A stretch of 64,000 bases of DNA from Sipunculus nudus (taxonomy: Eukaryota > Annelida > Sipuncula > Golfingiida > Sipunculidae): assembly GCA_026874595.1 (NCBI GenBank), contig CM049307.1:77290643-77354642 (forward strand), written 5' to 3'. Under the pieces are notes generated by a model. That model was not told the origin of the DNA, made no database searches, and saw nothing but the letters and a program-made list of their open reading frames with translations. A program made the position numbers and the translations under genes. Shown here in pieces: positions 23,186 to 36,600 of the stretch. The first letter of the stretch is position 1, and each line of letters starts with the position of its first letter.

Positions 23186-23434
23186 TCAGTAACGTTCCAG
23201 TTGCAGGCGTTCACGCACTGGTTCAGGAATTGAATCAAAATCAACACGCTTCATTTTAATTACAGTTCTCACACCATTCTGATCTTCAACAACATTTCCG
23301 AGACCTGCACTGGCTACAAGTGTAAAAAAAGCCTTTGCGTCTTCCCTTCGATAACTTGCCTTACCATTTCTCCTAACTGTGGGAATCAGTTCTCTGGCAC
23401 ATGCCTCAGATGTAGTTACAGACGGTCCATATGT
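23186..23434 (-). CDS. Putative terminal exon of an unidentified gene
   Basis: Minus-strand open frame of 82 codons plus a TGA (23186-23188), preceded by an AG acceptor at 23435-23436 and entering in phase 0. It has ordinary protein composition, with segments such as ARELIPTVRRNGKASYRRED, AFFTLVASAGLG and RTVIKMKRVDFDSIPEPVRE. I do not recognise the family. Balanced composition in an otherwise AT-rich stretch, and a clean acceptor, argue for a real coding exon. It lies inside the 29-kb insertion, so it may be cargo of that element or an older host or TE gene. Confidence 0.45.
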   Translation of the reverse strand, partial: TYGPSVTTSEACARELIPTVRRNGKASYRREDAKAFFTLVASAGLGNVVEDQNGVRTVIKMKRVDFDSIPEPVRERLQLERY

Positions 23435-24662
23435 CTACATATTGTTTAAAAACACAAATATGTATATTCTATAAGTGGTGAAACTTTTACTGGGAGAATT
23501 ATATATTACTGTCATCAGGTTAGGTGGTATCATGATCATATTAAAGCAATATATGCCGCATCTCTGGGTGTAATACTATATATATATATATATTATATTT
23601 GAAAAAGGATTTATTTTCAGTTTTAGCTTAATATATTGGCTAGTAGTTATTATTTTTCTGTCATACTCCATGTATATATCCAACCCATAAATGTCAGGAT
23701 AAAAAAAAGGATCTTTCATTAGAATCCACCTAAGGTCAACTTGAAGCTGGATGATGGTTGGCAATAAATGTAAGGTTCAATTTTAATGCTGTTCATTACC
23801 CTGTGTTTGTATATGTCTAACAGGATTATATTCTTTGCATGTGCTTACATAATCATTTTTAATCGTTGGTGCAAAAATGCAATCGATTTTGAAAGAAAAC
23901 GACCAATCATCGATTTAATCGATTAATCGGCACACCACTATAGGTATTAGGTCCATTAATGCGTTAGCTCTGTGTTCAGCCTCACAACAGATATAGGCAC
24001 AGCCCTAGAGCTTTTAAGTCCAAACACAAACTCCTCTAAAAAAGAAAAAGTCTTTCTCAGTGACTTCGGGTACTGAAACCCATATGCCCAATAGCCCCCA
24101 TCACAAGGGCAATCCATATCGTAGAGTATACGGAGCCGTCATCACAGGTGAGATTACAGCTACTGCCACCACGTGCAACTCGTCATCATGGTGTACATCC
24201 TGACCAACAGTGAACTATAGTATTGGCATTGCGACGTTTCTTCCTGTAACTGAAAATACACATTCCAATATAAATAAAAGCAGCCATTATATACAGTTTA
24301 TTTTGAAGTAACCCTGAAGTTGTCTATAGGTTACAGACAAAGTAAGTCTATTTACATTAATTTTGTTATTTGTATATTAAACGTATATGTTAAAACAGTC
24401 CCAGTGTTAGCGGCCCTGAGTATTTATTTTTTGCATTATAAAGACGGACAAAACCTGTTTTTCTAGCTCAGCATGCAGAAAGTTTGGTGTGCCAAAATAG
24501 AGGAAAATATCCCCACAAACAATAGATAGATAGATAGATAGATAGATAGATTGATTGATAGCTAAATGTCAAATGTAAAGAGGCATGTTTCACTCAACCT
24601 CTGCCCCATGAAGTTAGTAATATTTATATTTCTTATTTAAAACAAAGTAACAACATAATTAC
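23435..24662. other. Intron-like sequence; no firm exon
   Basis: Between the terminal exon and the next candidate exon. A candidate acceptor on the minus strand at about 24250 leads into a short frame (KKRRNANTIVHCWSG) that stops at TGA. Contains the GATA repeat at 24522-24560. Confidence 0.3.
24522..24560. repeat. (GATA)n microsatellite
   Basis: About eight GATA units ending in GATTGATTGATA. Confidence 0.9.
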
Positions 24663-24741
24663 CGTTTATGGAGGAACAGGTGGTCTTCATTTTCCCCAGA
24701 AAGACCCGGAATCGTTAATATTGCAGCATTATTCTTCAAAC
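24663..24741 (-). CDS. Possible internal exon of the same unidentified gene
   Basis: Minus-strand segment between a TTTTTTCAG acceptor and a GTAATT donor. In the frame with two leading bases it is open and reads NNAAILTIPGLSGENEDHLF. The phases (enters 1, leaves 2) do not join directly to the 23186-23434 exon, so another exon would be required. Tentative. Confidence 0.3.
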
Positions 24742-25774
24742 CTGAAAAAATAACAACTGAATTTAGAGTTACAAGAATAACATGTTTGGTGTTTAATATA
24801 CAGTAAGACCCCAAACAGTGAAAAACTGAGCATGCTGAAGCCCAGTGTTTTGCCTTTCAGGGCACCGCGTGACCAGTGACTGTTTCTGTGATTTCACAAT
24901 CGAACGTATCTATATACAGCCTAGCACTCAGGCACTGTAAGACTAACGTGTATACCCCATGCTGTGACCAGCTCCCACTGATGGGCCGATGGCCACCTAA
25001 TGGCTACTCATTTATCATTCCACATGTGCATGGTGTACACATTGCAACCTACATCTGGTATTACCATCGATATCAACTGACCTTTATAAATGAACACATT
25101 TTAAAACGTACTTCCCCTAACCATAATAGTATAATAGAAAATCGGTTATAGAACCTCTTGAATACACAGAACAAATACACGCACACTCACACACATATGT
25201 ATTTATATACATTATAACATATATATATTATACATATATATATATGTTTATATATATATATGCACAAACATATTAACATAATTGCGCACACGAATATATG
25301 TAAATATACACTTCACATACATACATCCAACTTCTATATCCCCAAGCATTGGCCTACAAACGACGTATTGGAGAGGTTTGATAATTACACTGTCAAAAGG
25401 AAATCTATGCCCGGGCCATGTTGGAAACTTGCCTGGGGTACAGTAATACATCCACGATACTATGGTGCTGACACAAGCTGTGTATATACCCCTTATATAT
25501 ATAAAAATCCTGTATATTATCCATGCTCTGTATACAAGTACTCTGTACACTTAAATGACATAATATAACATCTGTGTTACAAATAATCAAAACTGATTGT
25601 GCATCGTCAAAAACATATACTGCGAATTTTTCTTACAGCGCTGCATCCCGAAATATAACTTGCAACTTTAAAGCTCAATTAAGTGTTATAACTCATGTAG
25701 ATGATATACAGCATTTCTTTCCAGATAGAGTAAACAAATATTCAGTGGGTAAAATAACACATTCATAAACTTAC

Positions 25775-25882
25775 CTTATAGTCTTCACTGTCTGTTTGTG
25801 ACGTTACTGGCTTGCAATCTGTACAGTACTTCAGCTGAACCTGGATCTGTCTCCACTGGTCAGCACTGGTCAGCACACTCTT
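25775..25882 (-). CDS. Possible 5' exon with strong donor
   Basis: Minus-strand frame open for 36 codons after a TAG, ending AAG before GTAAGT (donor at 25773-25774). It includes ADQWRQIQVQLKYCTDCKPV, with a CTDC pair. No ATG in frame, and the exon start is unknown. It may be non-coding 5' exon sequence of the same minus-strand gene. Confidence 0.25.
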
Positions 25883-26185
25883 CTAAATACCCGGCACTTG
25901 TAAGATTGGCGCGAAAGCGTATCAATTTACGATTAAGCAACGCCAGTGAGAGTCGTCGCCTCGTTTTTACATGAATGCAGCTGAAAAATGCTGTTTACAC
26001 TACACGCCAATCGCACAGAAATGCTGAAAATTGTGAGAGACAAGTGATTGCCGTGTTGTGTAACCCTGGCTAGAGTCTGTCATATTTCCATTTTAAATGT
26101 ATTGATAATGATTATTAATAATAAAAAAATAACAAGAGTACCAATTTTGGTTCAGATTGTATATCACTGCTGAAAAGTATACACT

Positions 26186-26188
26186 TAC

Positions 26189-26254
<66 letters not shown>

Positions 26255-26335
26255 ATATATATATATATATATAATATATAATATATATATATAATATATA
26301 TATGTATATATATATACATATATACATATATATAC
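26186..26335. repeat. Compound (TA)n microsatellite
   Basis: TA runs with ATAATATATA interruptions over about 150 bases, ending in TATACATA units. The minus-strand Tyr/Ile frame across it is spurious. Confidence 0.95.
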
Positions 26336-26637
26336 ACCACCATACAATCTTTAATGGTCAAAACTAATTCAGCTATGAATTACTTTACTAGACCAAAATT
26401 TCTAGTAAGAGTGACTGCATGCTTATTAAATTGAAAAAAAAATAACTTAAATTTCCTTAATCATAATATCACGTAGACCTGTATTCGGACTTCACTAATA
26501 ATTATCAATACAACTATTTTAATACTTGAGTTCAACCTTTAAATTTAGACTCCTTTTTATCTCTAAGGAACGCCTTCTCTCTCGGAAGCGTTTAATTAGT
26601 CAGGATATAGAATCACCTCTTAATATACCCTGTTTTA

Positions 26638-26817
26638 CAAGAAGCACTTCCAAAGAACCCTCATGCCTCTAAAAGAACACTAAATCATCCCAAAGAACCC
26701 ACCTTCATTTAAAGAACCCTGTTTTGCCTCCTAACACCCTAGAGTTCTTCACGCAAACCTGTGGTTCTTCAAAGAACCCTCAAAGAACCCTCAAGAACCC
26801 TTTTCTTCTTAGAGTGT
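26638..26817. repeat. AAAGAACCC-rich repeat abutting array B
   Basis: Repeated AAAGAACCC words, ending CTTCTTAGAGTG. The reverse complement starts CACTCTAAGAAG followed by GGGTTCTT repeats, a layout seen at the ends of many short non-autonomous DNA elements. The other end was not located. Confidence 0.5.
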
Positions 26818-27406
26818 GGTAAATCCGCAAATTGCTAGCAAATTGCTACTTTGACAACCAGGCCCCCTCTCTCCTGGTCACTCAGGTCGCAAATTGCTAG
26901 CAATTTGCGGATACCCCACGGCCAATTTTTTTTTCTGGTAAATCCGCAAATTGCTAGCAAATTGCTACTTTGAAAACCAGGCCCCCTCTCTCCTGGTCGC
27001 TCAGGTCGTAAATTGCTAGCAATTTGCGGATACCCCCCGGCCAATTTTTTTTTTTCTGGTAAATCCGCAAATTGCTAGCAAATTTTGCTACTTTGACAGC
27101 CAGGCCCCCTCTCTCCTGGTCGCTCAGGTCGCAAATTACTAGCAATTTGCGGATACCCCTCGGCCATTTTTTTTTCTGGTAAATCCGCAAATTGCTAGCA
27201 AATTGCTACTTTGACAACCAGGCCCCCTCTCTCCTGGTCGCTCAGGTCGTAAATTGCTAGCAATTTGCGGATACCCCCGGCCATTTTTTTTTCTGGTAAA
27301 TCCGCAAATTGCTAGCAAATTGCTACTTTGACAACCAGGCCCCCTCTCTCCTGGTCGCTCAGGTCGCAAATTGCTAGAAATTTGCGGATACCCCCTGGCC
27401 AATTTT

Positions 27407-27437
27407 TAGCTCAGCTGACTATAAGTCATCTGAGCTA
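27407..27437 (+). repeat. Terminal hairpin of E1
   Basis: TAGCTCAG pairs with CTGAGCTA and TGACT pairs with AGTCA around an ATA loop, with one mismatch between the stems. Confidence 0.85.
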
Positions 27438-30034
27438 TAGTCGTGGTCCATTGTCCGTCGTCCGTCCGTCTGTCCGTCCGTCCGTCCGCCCGTCCGTAGA
27501 TATGGCACGTTTTGAAAACGTAAGACCTAGGAATCCAAAATTCGGCATAATGTTAGATGTCCCCAAGATCTCCTACCAAGCCGAAAACTGGGTCTTTACG
27601 ACTTCGTTCCTTTGAGAAATTAAGGAAAAACCTTAATTTTTTATTAAAAACCTATGATCACACTTCAGGACTGCCTAATATCAAAACCACTCATCTGTTT
27701 TTCCTCATATTTACCATAAATATTCCTCGATATAGTTCCTATGTACATTCAAGAAATTATGTCTGTATTATATAATTTAAAAAAGTTATGGACCCAAACA
27801 TAATGCATTTTGTAAAAAATCAGGAAAGATATTTGATCACTTAACACAAAACATGTTAAAGCTATGGACCTTTTTTCCAGTAATATAAATTTAATTAATC
27901 AAAATTAAATAGTATACCCAAAATTAGATGAAAATCTTTTAAATTTTTTAAAATATTAATAAAAATAAACAATTGGTACCTTAAATTTTGGCCAACTTTT
28001 ACCATGGCACATTTTTTTCCTGTAAGTACTGTGGATTTAATTTTCACAGCATGTTTTTGTTAGCTTTTCAACTGTTAACACCAAAAATTTGAAACCAGTT
28101 GATAAAATACTGTAGATTTTATTCAAATTTTCAAGCACCATGTAACATTGTTTACATCAAGCTAGTGTTATGCAGTTTGCAAGAGCTCAGCTCCCCAGCT
28201 TCAGCTCTTAGTTCCTTAAATTCGGCATACAGTTAGATGTCTCCAAAATCCCCTACCATGCCAAGAATTTGGTCACTAGGACTTAATACCTTCAAGATAT
28301 TAATGAAAAACTTCATTTTTCATTAAAAACCCATTGTTACACTTCAAGACTGCCTAATATCAAAACCACTGATCTGACTTTAGTCATAAATAATATACAT
28401 ATTTTTCATTCTCTATGCACATGCCAGAATGATGTCAGTATTGCGTAATTGTTTTAAGTTATGGGCCCAAACATAATGCACTTTGTAAAAAATCAAGAAA
28501 TATATTTACTCCCTTAACAAGGGGATTGCTGAAGCTAGAAATTTTTTGTCAGGGATGTAACATTATTTAATCAAGATTCAATTGAATACCCAAAATTAGT
28601 TATGAATTTTTCAAATTTTATAAGTTATAAGTATTAATGTAAAATTAGTAACTTAAATTTTGCCCAATTTCGACCATGGCACGTTTGTTTCCTGTGAGCA
28701 CTGTTGATATAATTTTCATATCATGCAGACATAAGGATTTCAGCTTTTAAGTTTAGAAAGCTGAAAGAAATTGGCCAAAAATTGTAGCTTTTATAAATGT
28801 TTTTATGAGACCCTGTCAGACTTTGGCTCTCTCCAGCCCCTCTTGAGTCACCTGTATATTGACCTTGTTGAACTTTCAGCAAATTATGCATGCTTGAGGC
28901 GAGGCATACACGAGAATCCAGGCAGCTTATGGCCAGCCACAGTTGATCCAGGTGTCCAACCCAACTCATCTAGTAGTTTTAACCAACTACATAACAATAA
29001 ACAATAAATTAATAAATTTTTATTGGTCTTTAATAAAAAATTAAAGAAAAATAGAAAAGGAATTTGTTAGTTTATATTAACAGGAAATTAACTTGCAGTT
29101 ACTGATGATATAAGAATCTTGTATCGATGGATAGAATGTCACGTATTCCAAATAACACCATGCAGTCACCTATGGTATTTTTCAGTTCAATTTTAATGAT
29201 AAAGAAGTAAATCATATCATTCATTACTAATCATTAGGGATCATATGAAGGAAATTAATGATAGACAAAGATGCAGTTGATAATATTAATCTAGATTCCT
29301 ACTGTGTCTAGTGTGTACATTGATGTGAAATTAGTCCAAAATGAATTTATTACAGTTATTTTTTAATATAAATAAAAGCCATAAAACCAGGTACTTATGA
29401 TCATTATTTAAATGTGTGAATTTTGTATATTCTGGATTCTCAACATCATTGTTTAGTAAAAACTGAATAAACACCAGACATGGTGCGAATACTTTGTAAT
29501 TGTATTTAAATATGAATATGATTATGTACTCCATTATAAAATTTCTTGCATAAAGAATGGGAATTCAGGTAAAATGAAAGTATATGAATACCAGTGCAAA
29601 TACTTTCAAAATGTATTCATGAATGCTATCATGAATATATTCTTTAATATTATTTTAATAATCATTAAAGTTATATTTCATTTTAAAAAATCACATGATT
29701 CTCTTATTATTTTTAATAAAAATTATATTTGGGACAATATTTGTAATTTTTTTTTAATTAATAGTTAAACCCTTATATTATATATTCTGCTTATAAGTTA
29801 TATGGCCAAGTCAAAATCTGTGTGACAATAGTACTCCATTGGTTAATAATATAAATGAAATCAATCCTCTTCCCTGTCTCCAACGGTACTATCAAAATCA
29901 TACATAAGCTAAACAACAACAACTCATAATACAGCTTATATTTATTACCACACAAAACCAGCATGTGCCTCATTTCTAAATAATATTTTTTTATCATATA
30001 TAACAGCTGAGCGTCGTGACCCATAGGTCCCTTG
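27408..30034 (+). mobile_element. E1: hairpin-ended non-autonomous element (2.6 kb) in array B
   Basis: Starts with the hairpin and a TCCG/TCTG simple repeat (about 27450-27500) and ends CAGCTGAGCG, GACCCATAGGTC, CCTTG. It sits in the T run of an array B monomer: left flank GGCCAATTTTT, right flank TTTTTTTTCTGTTAAATCC. Inside are two diverged tandem copies of a unit of about 670 bp (from 27535 and 28215; shared words include CTGCCTAATATCAAAACCAC). Short inverted match GCTCAGCTG/CAGCTGAGC at the ends. No protein. Hairpin, T-tract target and internal tandem units resemble Helentron-associated elements, an inference. Confidence 0.75.
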
Positions 30035-30274
30035 TTTTTTTTCTGTTAAATCCGCAAATTGCTAGCAAATTGCTACTTTGACAACCAGGCCCCCTGTCTC
30101 CTGGGCGTCCAGGTCGAAGATTGCTAGCAATTTACGGATACCCCCTGGCCATTTTTTTTTCTGGTAAATCCGAAAATTGCTAGCAAATTGCTACTTTGAC
30201 AGCCAGGCCCCTCCCTCCTTGTCGCTCAGGTCGCAAATTGCTAGCAATTTGCGGATACCCCCCCGGCCAATTTT

Positions 30275-30305
30275 TAGCTCAGCTGACTATAAGTCATCTG
30301 AGCTA
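30275..30305 (+). repeat. Terminal hairpin of E2
   Basis: Same sequence and pairing as the E1 hairpin. Confidence 0.85.
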
Positions 30306-30334
30306 TAGTCATGGTCCATTGTCCGTCGTCCGTC

Positions 30335-30369
<35 letters not shown>

Positions 30370-33251
30370 CCGTCTGGATGGCCGTCCGTAAGACTGGCAC
30401 GTTTCGACACTGTTGGACCTACGAATCTGAATTTCGGCATACAGTTAGATGTCCCCATAATCTCCTACCAAGCCAAAAATTGGGTCAATAGGACTTCGTT
30501 CCTTTGAGATATTAAGGAAAAACCTCAATTTTTTATTAGAAATCTATTTTCACACTTCAGGACTGCCTAATATCAAAACCACTCATCTGGTTTTCTTCAT
30601 ATTTACCATAAATATTCCTCTATATATTTCCTATGTACATGCCAAATATTAAGTCAGTATTGTATAATTTAAAAAAGTTATGGGCCAAAACATAATGGAC
30701 TTTGTAAAAAAATCAGGAAGATATTTGGTCACTTAAGACCAAAAGTGTTAAAGGTAGAGACTTTATTCCAGTAATACAACTTTAATTAATCAAAATTTAA
30801 TTGTATACCAAAAATAAGATCAAAATTTGTTAAATTTTTTTAAATATTGGCAAAAATATAAAATTGGTACCTTAAATTTTGCCCAACTTTGGCCATGGCA
30901 CGTTTTTTTCCTGTAAGTACTGTGGATTTAATTTTCACACAATGTATACATAAGGATTTAATCTGTTAAAATCTGAAATTTGAAAATAAAAGCTGCAAAA
31001 TTATGCTAGTTATTGAATTTTTTGGGAGGCTCTTGTTGTATTCCCTTACATTGTCAAGCATTCCACTTTGATGACTGTAGGTCATTCAGTGCACATCTCC
31101 CCAGGCTGTTGACATAATTTTAGATGTCCCCAAAATCTCCTACCATACCGAAAATTGGGTCATTAGGACTTTGTTCCTTCGAGATATTAAGGAAAAAAAC
31201 TCCGTTTTCCATAAAAAAAAGCCACTGTTACACTTCAAGGCTGCCTAATATCAAAACCACTGATCTGATTTTGATCGTATTTAGTATTAACATTCTTATA
31301 TACATTTTCTATGAACATACCAAAAATTAGGTCAGTATTGGGTATTATTTTGAAGTTATGGGCCAAAACATAATGCAATTTTTTAAAAAATCAGGAAATA
31401 TATTTACTCACATGAGAATTGCTGAACCTAGAGACTTTTTTCAGGAATATAACTTTATTTAATCAAGATTCAATTGTTTACCCAAAATAAGATCTGAATT
31501 TTGCAAATTTTTCAAGTTATTAGCATAAATAAAAAATCAATACCTTAAATTTTGTCCAACTTTGGCACTGTTGATTTAATTTTCCCAGCATATCTGCATA
31601 AGGATTTAATCTTTTAAAATCTGAAATTTCAAAAGAAATTGATTGGAATGAATAGCTTTGATTCATGTTTTCATACACCATGTTAAGTGTTGTTTACATC
31701 TAGCCCACCTAGTAGTACAGCCTTCACTTGCATTATGTAACCCACCCCAGGCAGCTTACCTTGGCCCAGCTTGGCCACTACTAGCAAGCTTACCCTCTGC
31801 CCTGCACTCATCCCCCCCCCCCCCCAGCTGGTGCATAAACTAGATGAATGTTATAATTTTCAGTATTTTATTCTTGGACATGCTACATTTTAGATTTTGT
31901 ATTGAACCACCAGGATTACAATGATTAAAGTGTACATTTAATTGTGTCCACAAAGTGGTGTATTGCTGTGAAAGTGTGGATGTTCATGAGATAAGTAATT
32001 CCTTACTTCAGAAGAGTAAAAACTTCACCAGGTGTGAAATTGACTATTAATTCCAGTAATTAATTGAAACTGGGATAGTAATTAGCAAAATGATATTGTT
32101 TGTCCCTCATTCAACCAACAGTGTGTATACTTTATTTGAAAAGATGTTTTATTTTATCAAATTTACTTTTATTTTATTTTGGTGAATAAAATTAAGCATG
32201 TCCTGAAAACTCCAATGGGCAAAACTTTTTAATAGTGATTCAAGAAATATTCTTGTAGATGCCATGTTGTGGCATTATTTTCTTTTAAAATCAGTTTAAA
32301 CATTTATGATTTAAAAATAATAAAATATATGTGTATGCATAATATGACCCAATGTTTTTTACTCTGTATATATAATGATTGCAACTTTGGAACAATTCTA
32401 ATATTTTAAGTTATATTTTCAGGTTTTTTTTTTAATTAAAAATTTATAAACCTGTAAATAAAAAAAAATGATTCAGATAAAAACTTCTTAATGGAAAAAG
32501 TGGATCTGCTAAAAAAAATAGGATTATATATAAACTTAAATGCATTATTCTCTTGAAAGTGAAATAAAGGTATTAGTCCATTCTGTCCACTTGCCTGTCC
32601 ATCTGTAAATTTTCGTATGCAACACAGTATCTCAAAACTTTTACTGTTTTTCTTCATGACAGTCTTGTCAGAATATTAGTTTGCAATCATATATTTAGAA
32701 CTTTACTATAACCAAGTAGGAGGGCCCCTTTCCTCTTAGCTTTTCATATTCTTATATAAATGAAAAACATTACAATAGACTATTTCTACACCCACCTTCG
32801 TGCTGCCCTCACTTTTCCCTTCTCCGAACCCCATCCCAAAGTCAGCCTCGGTAAGCAAGAACAAGATGAATCAGATATATTCATACTTTAATATTTTGTA
32901 TAACTATTCGTCCATAGGTACCTATGTACATGCCAGAAATTATGTCAATATTGTATAATATGTAGACATGGTGGGCATCACAATAATGTACCTTGTCAAG
33001 ACTAAAGAGATATTGTGTCATACAGTCACATATTCATAAATCACTTCATCAGCATAGTTAATCATAACATCATATCTGTCAAATTGAACGCTTGCAGACT
33101 ACCATACACTTTAGATCCTTCAACAAATAGCCTTATCATCATTCTACTACTGCTTATTACTGCTGTCATTGCATTCATATTTGCTCAAATATACCACAAT
33201 TTTTATAGTCCAATCACGATCAGCTGAGCGCCATGACCCATGGGTCCCTTG
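30276..33251 (+). mobile_element. E2: second hairpin-ended element (3.0 kb) in array B
   Basis: Same architecture as E1: hairpin, TCCG/TCTG tract (30325-30390), two copies of the 670-bp unit (from about 30425 and 31115), and a 3' end CAGCTGAGCG, the perfect palindrome GACCCATGGGTC, then CCTTG. Again inserted at the T run of a monomer, only two units away from E1. Contains a C run at about 31810-31826. No protein seen. Confidence 0.75.
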
Positions 33252-33436
33252 TTTTTTCTGGAAAATCCGCAAATTGCTAGCCAATTGCTACTATGACAAC
33301 CAGGCCCCGTCTCTCCTGGTCGCTCAGGTCGCAAGTTTGACAACCAGGCCCCCTCTCTCCTGGTCGCTCAGGTCGCAAATTGCTAGCAATTTGCGGATAC
33401 CCCCCGGCCAATTTCCTTTTCTGGTAAATCCGCAAA

Positions 33437-33640
33437 TTGCTAGCAATTTGCGACCTGAGCGACCAGGAGACAGGCGGCCTGGTTTCAAAGTAGCAATTTG
33501 CTAGCAATTTGCGGATTTACCAGAAAAAAAAATTGGCCGTGGGGTATCCGCAAGTTGCTAGCAATTTGCGACCTGAGCGACAAGGAGAGAAGGGGCCTGG
33601 CTGTCAAAGTAGCAATTTGCTAGCAATTTGCGGCCAATTA
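33437..33640 (-). repeat. Inverted monomers at the left edge of the main array B block
   Basis: Roughly two units are in reverse orientation (GCGACCTGAGCGACCAGGAG, AAAGTAGCAATTTGCTAGC, TTACCAGAAAAAAAAATTGG). Both switches in orientation happen inside the GCAAATTGCTAGC palindrome. Confidence 0.85.
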
Positions 33641-36600
33641 CCATCGGCCAATTTTTTTTTTTTCTGGTAAATCCGCAAATTGCTAGCAAATTGCTACATT
33701 GACAACCAGGCTCCCTCTCTCCTGGTCGCTCAGGTCGCAACTTTGGTAACCAGGCCGCCTCTCTCCTGGTCGCTCAGGTCGCAACTTTGACAACCAGGCC
33801 CCCTCTCGCCTGGTCGCTCAGGTCGCAAATTGCTAGCAATTTGCGGATACCCCCCGGCCAATTTTTTTTTCTGGTAAATCCGCAAATTGCTAACAAATTG
33901 CTACTTTGACAGCCAGGCCCATTCTCTCCTGGTCGTTTAGATCGCAAATTGCTAGCAATTTGCGGATACCCCCGGCCAAATTTATTTTTCTGGTAAATCC
34001 GCAAATTGCTAGCAAATTGCTACTTTGACAGCCAGGCCCCTTCTCTCCTCGTCGCTCAGGTCGCAAATTGCAAGCAATTTGCCGATACCCCCCGGCCAAT
34101 TTTTTTTTCTGGTAAATCCACAAATTGCTAGCAAATTGCTACTTTGACAGCCAGGCCCCTTCTCTCCTTGTCGCTCAGGTCGCAAATTGCTAGCAATTTG
34201 CGGTTACCCCCCAGCCAATTTTTTTTCTGTTAAATCCGCAAATTGCTAGCAAATTGCTACTTTGACAGCCAGGCCCCTTCTCTCCTCTTGTCGCTCAGGT
34301 CGCAAATTGCTAGCAATTTGCGGTTACCCCCCGGCCAATTTTTTTTCTGTTAAATCCGCAAATTGCTAGCATATTGCTACTTTGACAACCAGGCCCCCTG
34401 TCTCCTGGGCGCGCAGGTCGCAAATTGCTAGCAATTTGCGGATACCCCCCGGCCAATTTTTTTTTTCTGGTAAATCCGCAAATTGCTAGCAAATTGCTTC
34501 TTTGACAGCCAGGCCCCTCTCTCCTTGTCGCTCAGTTCGCAAATTTCTAGCAATTTGCGGATACCTCCGGCCAATTTTTTTTTCTGTTAAATCCGCAAAT
34601 TGCTAGCAAATTGCTACTTTGACAACCAGGCCCCTTCTCTCCTGGTCGTTTAGGTCGCAACTTACTAGCAATTTGCGGATACCCCCCGGCCATTTTTTTT
34701 TCTGGTAAATCCGCAAATTGCTAGCAAATTGCTACTTTGACAGCCAGGCACCTTCTCTCCTGGTCGTTTAGGTCGCAAATTGCTAGCAATTTGCGGATAC
34801 CCCCCGGCCAATTTTTTTTTGCTGGTTAATCCGCAAATTGCTAGCAATTTGCCGATACCTTTCGGCCATTTTTTTTTCTGGAAAATCCGCAAATTGCTAG
34901 CAAATTGCTACTTTGACAGCCAGGCCCCCTCTCTCCTGCTCGCTCAGGTCGCAACTTTGACAACCAGGCCCCCTCTCTCCTGGTCGCTCAGGTCGCAATT
35001 GCTAGCAATTTGCGTATACCCTCCAGCCAATTTTTTTTTTCTGGTGAATCCGCAAATTGCTAGCAAATTGCTACTTTGACAACCAGGCCCCCTCTCTCCT
35101 GGTCCCTCAAGTCGCAAATTGCTACCATTTTGGGGATAACCCATGGCCAATTTTTTTTTCTGGTAAATCCGCAAATTGCTAGCAAATTGCTACTTTGACA
35201 GCCAGGCCCTTCCCTCCTTGGCGCTTAGATCGCAAATTGCTAGCAATTTGCGGATACCCCCTGGCCAATTTTTTTTTCTGGTTAATCCGCAAATTGCTAG
35301 CAATTTGCCGATACCTCCCGGCCATTTTTTTTTTTCTGTCAAATCCGCAAATTGCTAGCAAATTGCTACTTTGACAACCAGGCCCCCTCTCTCCTGGTCG
35401 CTGAGGTCGCAAATTGCTGGCAACTTGCGGATACCCCATGGCCAATTTTTTTTCTGGTAAATCCGCAAATTGCTAGCAAATTGCTACTTTGACAACCAGG
35501 CCCCCTCTCTCCTGGTCGCTCAGGTCGCAAATTGCTAGCAACTTGCGGATATCCCATGGCCAATTTTTTTTCTGGTAAATCCGCAAATTGCTAGCAAATT
35601 GCTACTTTGACAACCAGGCCACCTCTCTCCTTGTCGCTCTGGTCGCAAATTGCTAGCAATTTGCGGATATCCTCCGGCAAATTTTTTTTTTCTGGTAAAT
35701 CCGCAATTTGCTACTTTGTCAACCAGGCCCCCTCTCTCCTGGTCGCTCAGGTCGCAACTTTGACAACCAGGCCCCCTCTCTCCTGGTCGCTCAGGTCGCA
35801 AATTGCTAGCAATTTGCGGATACCCCCCGGCCATTTTTTTTTTCTGGTAAATCCGCAAATTGCTAGCAAATTGCTACTTTGACAACCAGGCCCCCTCTCT
35901 CCTGGTCGCTCAGGTCGCAACTTTGACAACCAGGCCCCCTCTCGCCTGGTCGCTCAGGTTGCAAATTGCTGGCAATTTGCGGATACCCCCGGGCCAATTT
36001 GTTTTTTTTTCTGGTAAATCCGCAAATTGCTAGCAAATTGCTACTTTGACAGCCAGGCCCCTTCTCTCCTCGTCGCTCAGGTCGCAAATTGCAAGCAATT
36101 TGCCGATACCCCCCGGCCAATTTTTTTTCTGGTAAATTCGCAAATTGCTAGCAAATTGCTACTTTGACAGCCAGGCCCCTTCTCTCCTTGTCGCTCAGGT
36201 CGCAAATTGCTAGCAATTTGCGGTTACCCCCCGGCCAATTTTTTTTCTGTTAAATCCGCAAATTGCTAGCAAATTGCTACTTTGACAACCAGGCCCCCTG
36301 TCTCCTGGGCGCCCAGGTCGCAAATTGCTAGCAATTTGCGGATACCCCCTGGCCAATTTTTTTTTCTGGTAAATCCGTAAATTGCTAACAAATTGCTTCT
36401 TTGACAGCCAGGCCCCTCTCTCCTTGTCGATCAGTTCGCAAATTTCTAGCAATTTGCGGATACCCCCGGCCAATTTTTTTTCTGGTAAATCAGCAAATTG
36501 CTAGCAATTTGCTACTTTGACAACCTGGTCCCCTCTCTCCTGGTCGCTCAGGTCGCAAATTGCTAGCAATTTGCGGATACCCCCGGCCAATTTTTTTTTT

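Noticed and set aside
26093..26347. Tyr/Ile-repeat frames here and at about 51000, 52200 and 53800
   Set aside because: Translations of TA microsatellites.
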